A model generated the notes under the pieces. The model searched no databases, was not told the DNA's origin, and was given only the letters and a program-made list of their open reading frames with translations. Below are positions 36,201-47,817 of a stretch of DNA of 64,000 nucleotides, one piece after another; the first letter of the stretch is position 1; every line of letters begins with the position of its first letter. Source of the stretch: Salvelinus alpinus (lineage: Eukaryota; Chordata; Actinopteri; Salmoniformes; Salmonidae); contig NC_092122.1 of NCBI RefSeq assembly GCF_045679555.1, forward strand, positions 13,941,506 through 14,005,505. Reading direction: 5' to 3'. Made by a program: the position numbers and the translations under genes.

Positions 36201-36978
36201 TGACCTGAAGAAGCATCAGCTCATCCACACGGGTGCAAAACCACATAAATGCACCATCTGTGGAAAGGGCTTCAGCCAAGCATTCTATTGCAGAATACAC
36301 ATCCAGTCTCATGCAAGTGAAAATAACTTTCCCTGCACTCATTGTCAGAAGAGATTCCCAACCCAATACAAGCTGTCTGTCCACGAGCGCTGGCACACCA
36401 TGGAGCGCCCGTTCATCTGTGAGCAGTGTGGGATGCGCTTCTTTCATCCCAGTGGGCTGAAGAGGCACATGGGCTATCACATTGGGAACCGCCCGTTCCT
36501 GTGTGCCCAGTGTGGAAAGACTTTTGTTTATGAGTTTGACCTGAAGAAACACCAAAGGGACCATGGCCCCAAGCCCAAGATCCCATGCCCTGTCTGCCAG
36601 AAGGTGTTTGGCAGCAACGGACTCATTAAGGCCCACATGTTTACGCACACCTCTGTAAAACCTTACAGATGTGACATATGTGACAAGACCTTTAAACAGA
36701 GCAGCAGCTTGAGCAGTCACAAACGTCTGCACACAGGCGAACGCCCTTACCACTGTGACATGTGTGGGAAGACATACAAGCTGAATCAGCACCTGAAGGA
36801 GCACATAATTATCCACCACACGACGGAGGGGCACCCCTGTGACCAGTGTGGAAAGGTCTTCAAGTTACCACGTCTTCTAAAGGCGCATGAGCGGTTGCAC
36901 TCAGGAGAGCGATCTGAGCAGACAAGGAAATACAGTCACACCAACCGTCGCAGGAGACATTCCTCCAAAAGGAGTTGA
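33250..36978 (+). CDS. TIN2-N-domain C2H2 zinc-finger protein, copy A
   Basis: Seven exons with GT-AG junctions and consistent phases: 33250-33283, 33623-33825, 33975-34067, 34192-34287, 34390-34500, 34669-34798, 35237-36978; 802 codons. Exons 2-6 (residues about 12-222) form a helical domain that I read as the N-terminal domain of TIN2/TINF2, the shelterin scaffold: RLMYSFVWHVVNQRNVMHYGKVEEFV, LLSYKQRAQLILGLRAR, FHTHYGSKYDTALQALVGGLVLRLEQLL. Exon 7 adds an acidic linker (FSDLEDLGMM), a conserved HQWVSHIAS segment and eleven C2H2 fingers (residues about 475-780) joined by TGEKP-type linkers. The protein is likely a nuclear DNA-binding regulator; targets are unknown. TIN2-like parts take the N-terminal place that KRAB or SCAN holds in mammalian families. 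A short basic serine-rich tail (RRRRHSSKRS) ends it. No damage is seen. First of three tandem copies. Confidence 0.85.
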
Positions 36979-37671
36979 TTTTCTGCACAGTGGCTGGCCT
37001 CCACACACACACTGACTGGGATGCTAGTTTTATTGTTCTGACACAAGTTTAACTTTGTCACAATGCCATGCCATTGGCTGTAATCATGTTCTTGGTTTTT
37101 TTTGTTGTAAACTTGACAATTTTGGACCATAATCCAGGATTCCCTAGACTGAACATTGACAAATGGTAGAATGGCTGGCTTAATTCATGCAGAAACAAAC
37201 ATATGTCCTGTTAGATACCAACAATGAATGATTGTCATTAAAAACATATTTGTTTGTGATGCTTTTTTTTGGATAGGTTGAAATTCCAATGACATAAGAT
37301 GTAAATTGACAGCTACTTACATATCTCTTTTTGAGAGTAGTCAATGATTGCCGGAAGCCTTTACAAAAAAATATGAACAACATTTGGTTTTGGATAAAGG
37401 CAAATAAAGTCATTATTGTGTGCCACTACTCATTTGTTTTGCTGTTTAAGTTGAAAACATTCACAGCAAGGGAAACCAAATGTTTGCTAGAATGGTCCTG
37501 TGCGATTACTTTTTATAATACATTTAAAGATTGTATTAAGCCACAAAAGTTCATTAATAAAGATTAATACTCATCCAGATATATAACGTTATACAGAAAA
37601 AATATGAAATTCATGTTTTTACCTAAAATGTAATTTCAAGAAAAGAGCAGGATTCACTTGCGGCTCTTATT

Positions 37672-37695
37672 CCAGCACGGTAGGTGGCGGTAATG
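37672..37695 (+). promoter_or_regulatory. Shared promoter motif, copy B
   Basis: CCAGCACGG followed by TAGGTGGCGGTAATG, about 216 bp upstream of the copy B start codon. It is conserved in copy C and at 22.3 kb; not found at the same place in copy A. The core resembles CTCF-type sites. Confidence 0.5.
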
Positions 37696-37887
37696 TTGTT
37701 ATGCTACCACTCTTATTGTTAATAGTCCGGTCAAAACTCTTTTCTGGATTTGGTTCCGTTTCCCTCTGTCCCGTTGTTGTCACCATTTTCACACAAAAAA
37801 TCGTCAATGAGTTGATAGCTATCTATCATGCTAGTTACCTTTACTGTTAGATTTCTGCTTATCGTACATATTTGGTAACATTCCGGC

Positions 37888-40800
37888 ATGGACAAACGAG
37901 TCAAGAAGAGTACAGCCAGTACGGGTAACGTTAGGTTACATTATATGACACTTACTAGCCATGTATTAGCAATCTAACCCATTTTACAAATGTGAATCTG
38001 GCTAGACCCAAGTCACTGCAGTGCAGAGCGCTAGCGACTATCTTCAATGGGTAGCTAAGTATAAAGCTAATGTCCGTTTCGGCTTGCCTTCTAAATTAAG
38101 TTTGCTAGCTAGTTAGCCATGTTGCTGGAGGTATTTGTTGCTAAAGAAAGAGGATGAAGCCACACAAGCTAACATGTTGTTCTATCGTCTTGCTATAGGT
38201 CCCCCACTTCCTCTCTCCTCTTTGCGACTATTGGTTTCCCCGCTGCGGCTGATGTATTCATTTGTATGGCATGTGGTGAATCAACGCAATGTGATGCACT
38301 ATGGGAAGGTCGAGGAATTTGTAACTGTGGTGACTGAAGCTGTTCCAAAGTTGCTGAGTTACAAACAGAGGGCTCAACTCATCCTGGGCCTGAGAGCAAG
38401 GGTGAGTGACATGTTGTGTGGTCATGGGAGGGGTGGTTTTGAAACTGTATTAGAAAAATCATATACAATTTTGTCCCATTATTTTAGATGATCTTGGAGT
38501 TGTTCCGCAACGACCCACCCAACCTTCAGGACATCCAACGTCTCCTGGAAAAGATGAACATCTTGGGGGTAAGAATATTTTTCCTGTGTGAAAGTGTGGA
38601 AATTCCGCCCCATACCAGTGAACAACTCACATGTAACACAACATATTCAAGAATGACTGTCGATACCATTAAACCAGAAAAACCAAGGCTGGAGCGACAT
38701 CACTTAAAAGAGGGTCAAATATGTGCTGTACTCTGATTTGAAAATAGCAGTGCAGTGTACAGATCTGAGGGGACTGGATAAGTGTAAACGACAAGTGTTA
38801 GCACCTTCCAGTGGGGTTGCGGGAGCTTTCTGCCATCTGTCTTGCTTTGCTGTCACCCATCTGATTCCTTAGATCTGCAAATAGGGTAAGAGATAAAAGT
38901 TGTTCTCAGGCTAGACTTGTGACTTCTACAGACCCTGTCACCCATACACTCAATACCCCTCTTTTTAGTAACATGTAATTCTGATGACGGAAGTGGCTGT
39001 ACTTTGTATCAAATGATTCCCAATTTGTGTTACAGCAGCAAGATGCAGAAGTGGATGAGTCACAGGCTAACTTTGTGGCGCTGGTCCAAACCCTGCTGAA
39101 AAACCCTTATGAGAGGAAGCACTTCTTCCAGGTTCGGCAGGCTTCCTCCCTTTCCTCTCACACTGTCCACTTTGTCATGTCATAGACACTGATTTTAACT
39201 TTTTCTTTCCTTCCCTGTAGGAGGAGTTCCATACACATTATGGCTCCAAGTATGACACAGCACTGCAGGCCCTTGTGGGAGGCTTGGTCCTCAGACTGGA
39301 ACGACTGCTATCTGTGCCAGATCTCTCCCAGGTAATAAACTGGTAAACAACAAGTCTATAACTAACAATTTACCAGTCATATCTAATGTTGACATTGTTA
39401 GACAACTATATACACTACCGTTCAAAAATTTGGGGTCACTTAGTAATGTCCTTGTTTTCCATGAAAACATACATGAAATGAGTTGCAAAATGAATAGGAA
39501 ATATAGTCAAGATGTTTACAAGGTTATAAATGAGGATTTTTAATTGAAATAATAATTTTGTCCTTTTAAACTTTGCTTTCGTCAAAGAATCCTCCATTTG
39601 CAGCAATTACAGCCAGACCTTTGGCATTCTAGTTGTCAATTTTTTTAGGTAATCTGAATAGATTTCACCCTATGCTTCCTGTAGCACCTCCCAAAAGTTG
39701 GATTGGCTTGATGGGCACTTCTTACGTACCATACGGTCAAGCTGCTCCCACAATAGCTCAATAGGGTTGAGATGGGTAACCTTTATTTAACTAGGCAAGA
39801 GATCCAGTGACTGTGATGGCCACTCCATTATAGACAGAATACCAGCTGACTGCTTCTTCCCTAAATAGTTTTTGCATAGTTTGGAGCTATGCGTTTGGTC
39901 ATTGTCCTGGTGTAGGAGGAAATTGGCTACAATTAAGCGCCGTTCACAGGGTATGGCATGGTGTTGCAAAATGGAGTGATAGCCTTCCTTCTTCAAGATC
40001 CCTTTTACCCTGTACACATCTCCCACTTTACCACCACCAAAGCAGCCCCAGACCATCACATTGCCTCCACCATGCTTGACAGATGGCGTCAAGCACTCTT
40101 CCAGCATCTTTTAATTTTTTATGCATCTCACGAATGTTCTTCTTTGTGATCCAAACACCTCAAATGTAGATTTGTCTGTCCATAACATTTTTTTTCCAAT
40201 CTTCCTCTGTCCAGTGTCTGTGTTCGTTTGCCCATCTTAATCTTTTATTTTGATTGGCCAGTCTGAGATATGTCTTTTTCTTTGCGACTCTGCCTAGAAA
40301 GCCAGCATCCTGGAGTCGCCTCTTCACTGTTGACGTTGAGACTGGTGTTTTGCGGGTACTATTTAATGAAGCTGCCAGTTGAGGACTTGTGAGGCGTCTG
40401 GTTCTCAAACTGGACACTAATGTACTTGTCCTCTTGCTCAGTTGTGCACCGGGGCCTCCCACTCCTCTTTCTATTCTGGTTAGAGACAGTTTGTTCTGTT
40501 CTGTGAAGGGAGTAGTACACAGCGTTGTACGAGATCTTCAGTGTCTTGGCAATTTCTCACATGGAATAGCCTTAATTTCTCAGAACAAGAATAGACTAAT
40601 GAGTTTCAGAAGAAAGTTATTTGTTTATTGCCATTTTGAGCCTGTAATCGAACCCACAAATGCTGATGCTCCAGATATTCAACTAGTCTAAAGAAGGCCA
40701 GTTTTATTGCTTCTTTAATCAGAGCAACAGTTTTCAGCTGTGCTAACATAATTGCAAAAGGTTTTTCTAATGATCAATTAGCCTTTTAAAATGATAAACT

Positions 40801-43255
40801 TGGAATAGCTAACACAACGTGCCATTGGAACACAGGAGTGATGGTTGCTGTTAATGTACCTCTGTACGCCTACGTAGATATTCCTTTAAAAATCATCAGT
40901 TTCCAGCTACAATAGTCATTTACAATGTCTACACTGTATTTCTGATCAATTTTATGTTATTTTAATGGACAAAAAATCTGCTTTTCTTTAAAAAACAAGG
41001 ACATTTCTAAGTGACCCTAAACTTTTGACCGTTAGTATACGTGCCAACACATGCCATAATATTTTTCATCCTGCGCACTCTAAGAAACCCCCTGGTTGCT
41101 GATCTTAGCTTCTACCTCTCCTTCTCAGATAGCATCCATTATCAGTGCTGCCCCCTCTGACCTGGAGGAGTGTGGACAGTCTGTGTCTGACCCTGAGCAC
41201 CTGAAGATCCTCCTCCAGCACCAGAACCTGCTAAATAAGATTCAGTTGGGTAGGGCTACTTTAATTAGTATATCTTCTCCATGTTAATGTTCAGTGGAAT
41301 TATCAACAGCTGAACAAAGAACAATGTAATTTTCCCTTTTTGTCAAACTGCCATGGTTCAATCTATTGATAACTTTGAACCAGCTGTATTTACAGGAATT
41401 TGAATTATTTTGAAATGGTATTAATCGCATGCCCAATACCTTCAAATTCAAACAATCAGAATGTGGTGTAATATAAAATACTCATAGATTTTTCTGTATT
41501 TGTCCCTTTTTCTCAGTACCTGTCACGTCCTCTGTAGGGGACTGTGTGCTGTCCTCGCTGTCTTTCCGCTTAACCTGTGGAATGCAGTCCATGCAGACAG
41601 ATTTTGACGAACCAGCGGAATCATTAGAAGCCGCTCTAAGCATCATGAGCCCTGCCTCCTTCAGTGACTTGGAGGATCTGGGAATGATGTCAGTTGAATC
41701 GGAACACGCTGGAGCAGTAACTACTGTGGAGAGAGAAGAGCAGAATGCCAGGGATAACGGAGGTCTGGTGAAAAATTCAGTACTCGACAGTGAAGAAGAC
41801 AATGCACTGTCAAAGAACGACATAGTCTCACCTACTCCTCAAAGTGTAAGCAGGCCAGTGGGAGGGGCACCAACAGTAGAGAGCATGCTGCCAACAGAGA
41901 GACACAAAGAGCTTGCAACACTGATGAATACTTTCATCACCGAAGCCTCTCCTTCACATATTGTCACCCCTGCCACGGTCACCAATGGGAACCAGCCAGA
42001 TAACCAGCCGGTCGAGCTAGCGAGTGTCCACCAGTGGGTCTCCCACATTGCAAGTAACTCGATTTCGCTCCCTTCCTTGCCACCCCTTCCACAAAACAAT
42101 GATGTAGACAAGGAGATCCGGTCAGGTGACACGTGTCTTGGAAGCAGTGTGGAAATTGGGGGTCAGGAAACAGAAGCCAATCTCTTTGAGAGGGCTGTTA
42201 TCCGAAGGAGACTGCCCAAGCCACAAAGAATAACGGTACCCTCGAAGAGGAAAATCCCTGAGGCAACCATCATTTGCCAGGAGTGTGGAAAGAGTTTTGT
42301 GTATTCGTCTCAGCTGGAAAATCACCTCCGCATTCACACAGGAGAGAAACCTTTCAAATGCACTGAGTGTGGCAGGGCCTTCAGGTCCTTAGGAGGCATG
42401 ACCACTCATATGAAAAATCACTCTGAAGCTCGGCCATTTAAGTGTGAAAAGTGTGACAAGGGCTTTCGGAAAAAGGCTGACTTGAAGAAGCATCAGCCCA
42501 TCCATATGGGTGCGAAACCACATAAATGCACCATCTGCGGAAAGGGCTTCACCCAAGCATTCTATTGCAGAATACACATCCAGTCTCATGCAAGTGAAAA
42601 TAACTTTCCCTGCACCCATTGTCAGAAGAGATTCCCAACCCAATACAAGCTGTCTGTCCACGAGCGCTGGCACACCATGGAGCGACCGTTCATCTGTGAG
42701 CAGTGTGGGATGCGCTTCTTTCATCCCAGTGGGCTGAAGAGGCACATGGGCTATCACATTGGGAACCGCCCGTTCCTGTGTGCCCAGTGTGGAAAGACTT
42801 TTGTTTATGAGTTTGACCTGAAGAAACACCAAAGGGACCATGGCCCCAAGCCCAAGATCCCATGCCCTGTCTGCCAGAAAGTGTTTGGCAGCAACGGACT
42901 CATTAAGGCCCACATGTTTACGCACACCTCTGTAAAACCTTACAGATGTGACATATGTGACAAGACCTTTAAACAGAGCAGCAGCTTGAGCAGTCACAAA
43001 CGTCTGCACACGGGCGAGCGCCCTTACCACTGCGACATGTGTGGGAAGACATACAAGCTGAATCAGCACCTGAAGGAGCACATAATTATCCACCACACGG
43101 CGGAGGGGCACCCCTGTGACCAGTGTGGAAAGGTCTTCAAGTTACCACGTCTTCTGAAGGCGCATGAGCGGTTGCACTCAGGAGAGCGATCTGAGCAGAC
43201 AAGGAAATACAGTCACACCAGCCGTCGCAGGAGAAATTCCTCCAAAATGAGTTGA
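37888..43255 (+). CDS. TIN2-N-domain C2H2 zinc-finger protein, copy B
   Basis: Seven exons: 37888-37924, 38199-38401, 38488-38568, 39036-39131, 39221-39331, 41129-41249, 41517-43255; 795 codons, no stop or frame change. The start MDKRVKKSTASTG and exons 2-6 encode the same TIN2-like domain as copy A; exon 3 lacks the four-codon extension of A (NILG against NISASAG). Exon 7 has its own variant of the acidic linker (MQSMQTDFDEPAESLEAALSIMSP) and eleven C2H2 fingers almost identical to copy A, keeping all predicted DNA-contact residues. Exons 1-6 and their introns are instead nearly identical to copy C. A Tc1-like transposon (39413-41035) lengthens intron 5 and is absent from A and C. Expression and function are unknown; the intact frame suggests it is used. 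Confidence 0.85.
39413..41035 (-). mobile_element. Tc1-like element in intron 5 of copy B
   Basis: A 1.62-kb element with inverted ends: left CACTACCGTTCAAAAATTTG, right end complementary to ACGGTCAAAAGTTTAGGGTC. It inserted at a TA. Minus-strand transposase pieces are readable: 40462-40160 (RTSTLVSSLRTRRLTSPQLA, VSTSTVKRRLQDAGFLGRVA) and 40107-39787 (SVKHGGGNVMVWGCFGGG, KEGYHSILQHHAIP, MEWPSQSLDLLP). Several stops and frame changes make it inactive. Copy C has an empty site at the matching intron position, so insertion followed the B/C split. Confidence 0.85.
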
Positions 43256-43756
43256 TTTACTGCACAGTGGCTGCCCTCCACAGACACCGACTGGGATGCT
43301 AGTTTTAATATCCTGACAAATTGCCATTAGCTGTAATAATATTTCTAATTTTTAGTTGTAAACTTTAGAATTTGGACCAGAATTCAGGATTCCCTTAATA
43401 GACTGAACATTGAAAAATAGTATAATGTCTGGCTTAATTAATGCAGCAACAAGCATATCTCCTGTTGGATAACAATTAATGATTGTGTCATTAAAACATT
43501 TGTTTGTGATGCTTTTCTTTTTTTGGATAGGTTATTGAAATTCCAATGACACAAGATGTAAATTGATAGCTACTCACTTATTTCTCTTTTTGAGAGTAGT
43601 CAATGATTGCAGGGAGCCTTTACAAAAAATAAGCACAACATTTGGTGTTGGATAAAGGCAAATAAAGTCACAATTGTGTGCCACTACTTTCTTGTTTTGC
43701 TATTTTATTCACAGCATGGGAAACCAAATGTATGCTAGAAAGGTACTGTGTGATGA

Positions 43757-43815
43757 CATTTTATAACATTTACATTTAAGTCATTTAGCAGAGCAATATA
43801 ATACATTTAAAGTGT
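43757..43815. repeat. Short interspersed repeat fragment
   Basis: ACATTTACATTTAAGTCATT followed by TAGCAGAG is the start of a widespread teleost repeat. Only about 50 bp remain, in the 3' flank of copy B. Confidence 0.4.
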
Positions 43816-43957
43816 TCATTAAACCACAAAAGTTAATTAAGCCACAAAATAAAGATTCATACTCAACCAAATATATATACAGAAAAATTATGGAATTCGT
43901 GTTTTTACCTAAAATGTAATTCCAAGAAAAGAGCAGGTTTCAATTGTGGCTCTTATT

Positions 43958-43981
43958 CCAGCACGATAGGTGGCGGTAATG
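43958..43981 (+). promoter_or_regulatory. Shared promoter motif, copy C
   Basis: CCAGCACGA followed by TAGGTGGCGGTAATG, 211 bp upstream of the copy C start codon and in the same place as in copy B. Confidence 0.5.
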
Positions 43982-44168
43982 ATGTTAAGCTGCCAAAATT
44001 ATTGTTAAAGTCCGGTCAAAACTCTGTTCTGGTTTTGGTTCCTTTTCCATCTGTTGTTGTCGCCATTTTCATAATTTTTCGTCAGTGAGTTGATGATAGC
44101 TATCTATCATGCTAGTTACCTTTACTGTTAGATTTCTGCTTATAGTACATATTTGGTAACATTCCGGC

Positions 44169-47100
44169 ATGGACAAACGAGTCAAGAAGAGTACAGCCAG
44201 TACGGGTAACGTTAGGTTACATTATATGACACTTACTAGCCATGTATTAGCAATCTAACCCATTTTACAAATGTGAACCTAGCTAGACCCAAGTCACTGC
44301 AGTGCGGAGCGCTAGCGACTATCTTCAATGGGTAGCTAAGTATAAAGCTAATGTCCGTTTCGGCTTGCCTTCTAAATTAAGTTTGCTAGCTAGTTAGCCA
44401 TGTTGCTGGAGGTATTTGTTGCTAAAGAAAGAGGATGAAGCCACACAAGCTAACATGTTGTTCTATCGTCTTGCTATAGGTCCCCCACTTCCTCTCTCCT
44501 CTTTACGACTATTGGTTTCCCCGCTGCGGCTGATGTATTCATTTGTATGGCATGTGGTGAATCAACGCAATGTGATGCACTATGGGAAGGTCGAGGAATT
44601 TGTAACTGTAGTGACTGAAGCTGTTCCAAAGTTGCTGAGTTACAAACAGAGGGCTCAACTCATCCTAGGCCTGAGAGCAAGGGTGAGTGACATGATGTGT
44701 GGTCATGGGAGGGGTGGTTTTGAAACTGTATTAGAAAAATCATATACAATTTTTGTCCCATTATTTTAGATGATCTTGGAGTTGTTCCGCAAGGACCCAC
44801 CCAACCTTCAGGACATCCAACGTCTCCTGGAAAAGATGAACATCTTGGGGGTAAGAATATTTCTCCTGTGTGGAAATTCCACCCCATACCGTGGCACAAA
44901 CTCACAACACACCTGTAACACAGCATTCAAAAATATTGCTGTCAATACCATTCTCGGACGACTACTTAAAAGAAGTAACATTTGCATGTTGGTCTGGTTT
45001 GAAAATAGCCTTTAGCTCTGCAGTGCACAAATTTGAGGGGACTGGATAAGTGTAAGCGACAAGTGTTAACACCTTCCAGTGGGGTTGCGGGAGCTTTCTG
45101 CCATCTGTCTTGCTTTGCTGTCACCTATCTGATTCCTTAGATCTGCAAATAGGGTAAGAGATAAAAGTTGTTCTCAGGCTAGACTTGTGACTTCTACAGA
45201 CCCTGTCACCCATACACTCAATACCCCTCTTTTTAGTAACATGTAATTCTGATGACGGAAGTGGCTGTACTTTGTATCAAATGATTCCCAATTTGTGTTA
45301 CAGCAGCAAGATGCAGAAGTGGATGAGTCACAGGCTAACTTTGTGGCGCTGGTCCAAACCCTGCTGAAAAACCCTTATGAGAGGAAGCACTTCTTCCAGG
45401 TTCGGCAGGCTTCCTCCCTTTCCTCTCACACTGTCCACTTTGTCATGTCATAGACACTGATTTTAACTTTTTCTTTCCTTCCCTGTAGGAGGAGTTCCAT
45501 ACACATTATGGCTCCAAGTATGACACAGCACTGCAGGCCCTTGTGGGAGGCTTGGTCCTCAGACTGGAACGACTGCTATCTGTGCCAGATCTCTCCCAGG
45601 TAATGAACTGGTAAACAACAAGTCTATAACTATCAATTCACCAATTATATCTAATGTTGACATTGTTAGACAATGTATATGTGTCAACACATGCCATAAT
45701 ATTTTTCATCCTTTCATCCTAAGAAACTCCCTGGTTGCTGATCTTAGCTTTTACCTCTCCTTCTCAGATAGCATCCATTATCAGTGCTGCCCCCTCTGAC
45801 CTGGAGGAGTGTGGACAGTCTGTGTCTGATCCTGAGCACCTGAAGATCCTCCTCCAGCACCAGAACCTGCTAAATAAGATTCTGTTTGGTAGGCTTACTT
45901 TAATTATATATTCTCCTTCCTGTTAATGTTAAGTAGAATTATCAACAGATAAACAAAGAACAATGTATTTTTCCCCAAACTGTCATGGATCACTTTGAAC
46001 TAGCTGTATTTACAGGATTGTGAAATAGTTTTTCAATGGTATTAATGTAAACATGCTCATTCCTAGGCTTTCAAATTTAACCAATCAGAATGTCATTTTT
46101 CTATATTTGTTCCTTTTCCTCAGTACCTGTCACGTCTTCTGTGGGTGACTGTGTGCTGTCTTCGCTGTCCTTCCGCCTCGCCTGTGGAATGCCATCAATG
46201 GAGCCAGATCTTGACAAGCCATCAGAATCACTAGAAGCCACTCTAAGCCTCATGAACCCTGCCTCCTTCAGTGACTTGGAGGATCTGGGAATTATGTCAG
46301 ATGACTCGCCACATGCTGGAGAAGATAGTACTGTGGAGAGAGAAGAGGATGCAGTGCGTGGCGGTGAAGAAGAGAATTCACTGCCAGAGAGCGCCGTGGT
46401 CTGCTCTTGTCCTCAAGGTGTTAGCGGACTGGTGGGAGGGGCACCATCAAAAGGGGCACCAACAGTAAGGAGTATGTTGCAAACGATGAGACAGCAACAG
46501 CTTGTATCACAGATGAGTATTTCCATCACTGAAGCCTCTCCTTCACAGATAGTCATCCCTGCCACGGATAACCAGCCGATCGAGCTAACGAATGTCGACC
46601 AGTGGGTCTCCCATATTGCCAGTTACAATTTATCGCTCCATTCCTTGCCACCCCTTCCACAAAATGATAATTTGGACAAGGAGATGGAGTCGGCCGACAC
46701 AGGTCTCGGAAGCAGTGTGGTGATCGGGGGTCAGGAAACAGAGGTCGATCTCTTTGAGAGTTCCATTATCCAGAGGAAGAGGGTGCAAAAGCCACTACGA
46801 GTAGCGTGCTCTAAAAAGAGAAACCCTGCAACCAACTCCTGCCAAGAGTGTGGGAAGCGTTTTCTGTCTCGGGGACGGCTGGAGGATCACCTCCGCATAC
46901 ACACCGGAGAGAAACCTTTCAAGTGCATCGATTGTAGCAGGTTCTTCAGGACGTTGGCACTCCTGACCAACCATATGAAAATTCACTCTGACGTGCGGCC
47001 CTTTAGCTGCGATGAGTGCGGCAAGTGCTTTCGGAGAAAGGTTGGCCTTCAGAATCACCATCGCGTCCACACGGATGCAAGACCATACAAATGCACCATC

Positions 47101-47817
47101 TGTGGAAAGGGTTTCACGCAAGTACAGTACTGCAAAAGACACATGGATTGTCATACAAGTGAGAATACCTATTTCTGTACTCATTGTCCGAAGAGTTTCC
47201 CAACCCAATTCCAGCTGTCCGCCCACCAGCGCTGGCACACCATGGACCGCCCGTACGCCTGTGAGCAGTGTGGGTTGCGCTTCTTTATGCCAAGCTTGTT
47301 AAAGAGACACATGGGCTATCACATCGGGAACCGCCAGTTCCTGTGTGCCCAGTGCGGAAGGACCTTTGTCTATGAGTTTGACCTAAAGAGACACCAAAAA
47401 GACCATGACCCCAGTCCCAAACTTCCCTGCCCCGTCTGCCAGAGGTTGTTTGGCAACAACAGCCTACTCCAGGCCCACATACGCAGGCACTCTTCAGAGA
47501 AACCTTACAGATGCGACATATGCGACAAGACCTTTAAAGACAGCGGGGGCCTCCGCATACACAAGCGGGGGCTGCACTCGAACGAACGCCCTTACAGCTG
47601 CGACGAGTGTGGGAAGACCTACAAACTACACACGCACCTGAGGGAGCACAAGTTTAAACATACGGGGGAGGGCCACACCTGTGGCCAGTGTGGAAAAGCC
47701 TTCAGGTACCTGCGTCTCCTGAAGGCGCACGAGCGGTCGCACTCCGAGCCATCTGAGCTCACACGGCGAAACAGTCACACCAGCCGTCGCAGGAGACATT
47801 CCTCCAAAAGGAGTTGA
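44169..47817 (+). CDS. TIN2-N-domain C2H2 zinc-finger protein, copy C
   Basis: Seven exons: 44169-44205, 44480-44682, 44770-44850, 45304-45399, 45489-45599, 45768-45888, 46124-47817; 780 codons, intact. Exons 1-6 give the TIN2-like domain and match copy B almost base for base, introns included. The first part of exon 7 (MPSMEPDLDKPSESLEATLS) matches copy A instead. The eleven C2H2 fingers (residues about 454-758) are clearly diverged from A and B; for example finger 1 helix SRGRLEDH against YPSQLENH, and finger 9 DSGGLRIH against QSSSLSSH, so DNA specificity should differ. Finger 9 has four residues between its two histidines. The protein ends in the same RRRRHSSKRS tail as copy A. A nuclear transcription factor role is inferred from the fingers only. 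Confidence 0.85.

Noticed and set aside
36112-36834. 240-codon open frame antisense to the copy A fingers (and its twin at 42389-43111)
   Set aside because: It mirrors the repeated C2H2 codons; the sense strand has splice-consistent, motif-rich coding text. It is conserved in B only because the sense sequence is.
38135-38491. Open frames running through exon 2 of copies B and C into the next intron
   Set aside because: They ignore well-formed acceptor and donor sites that give a consistent seven-exon reading in all three copies.
47405-47641. Alternative-frame open stretch rich in Thr and Ala within copy C fingers
   Set aside because: Out-of-frame shadow of the finger array.
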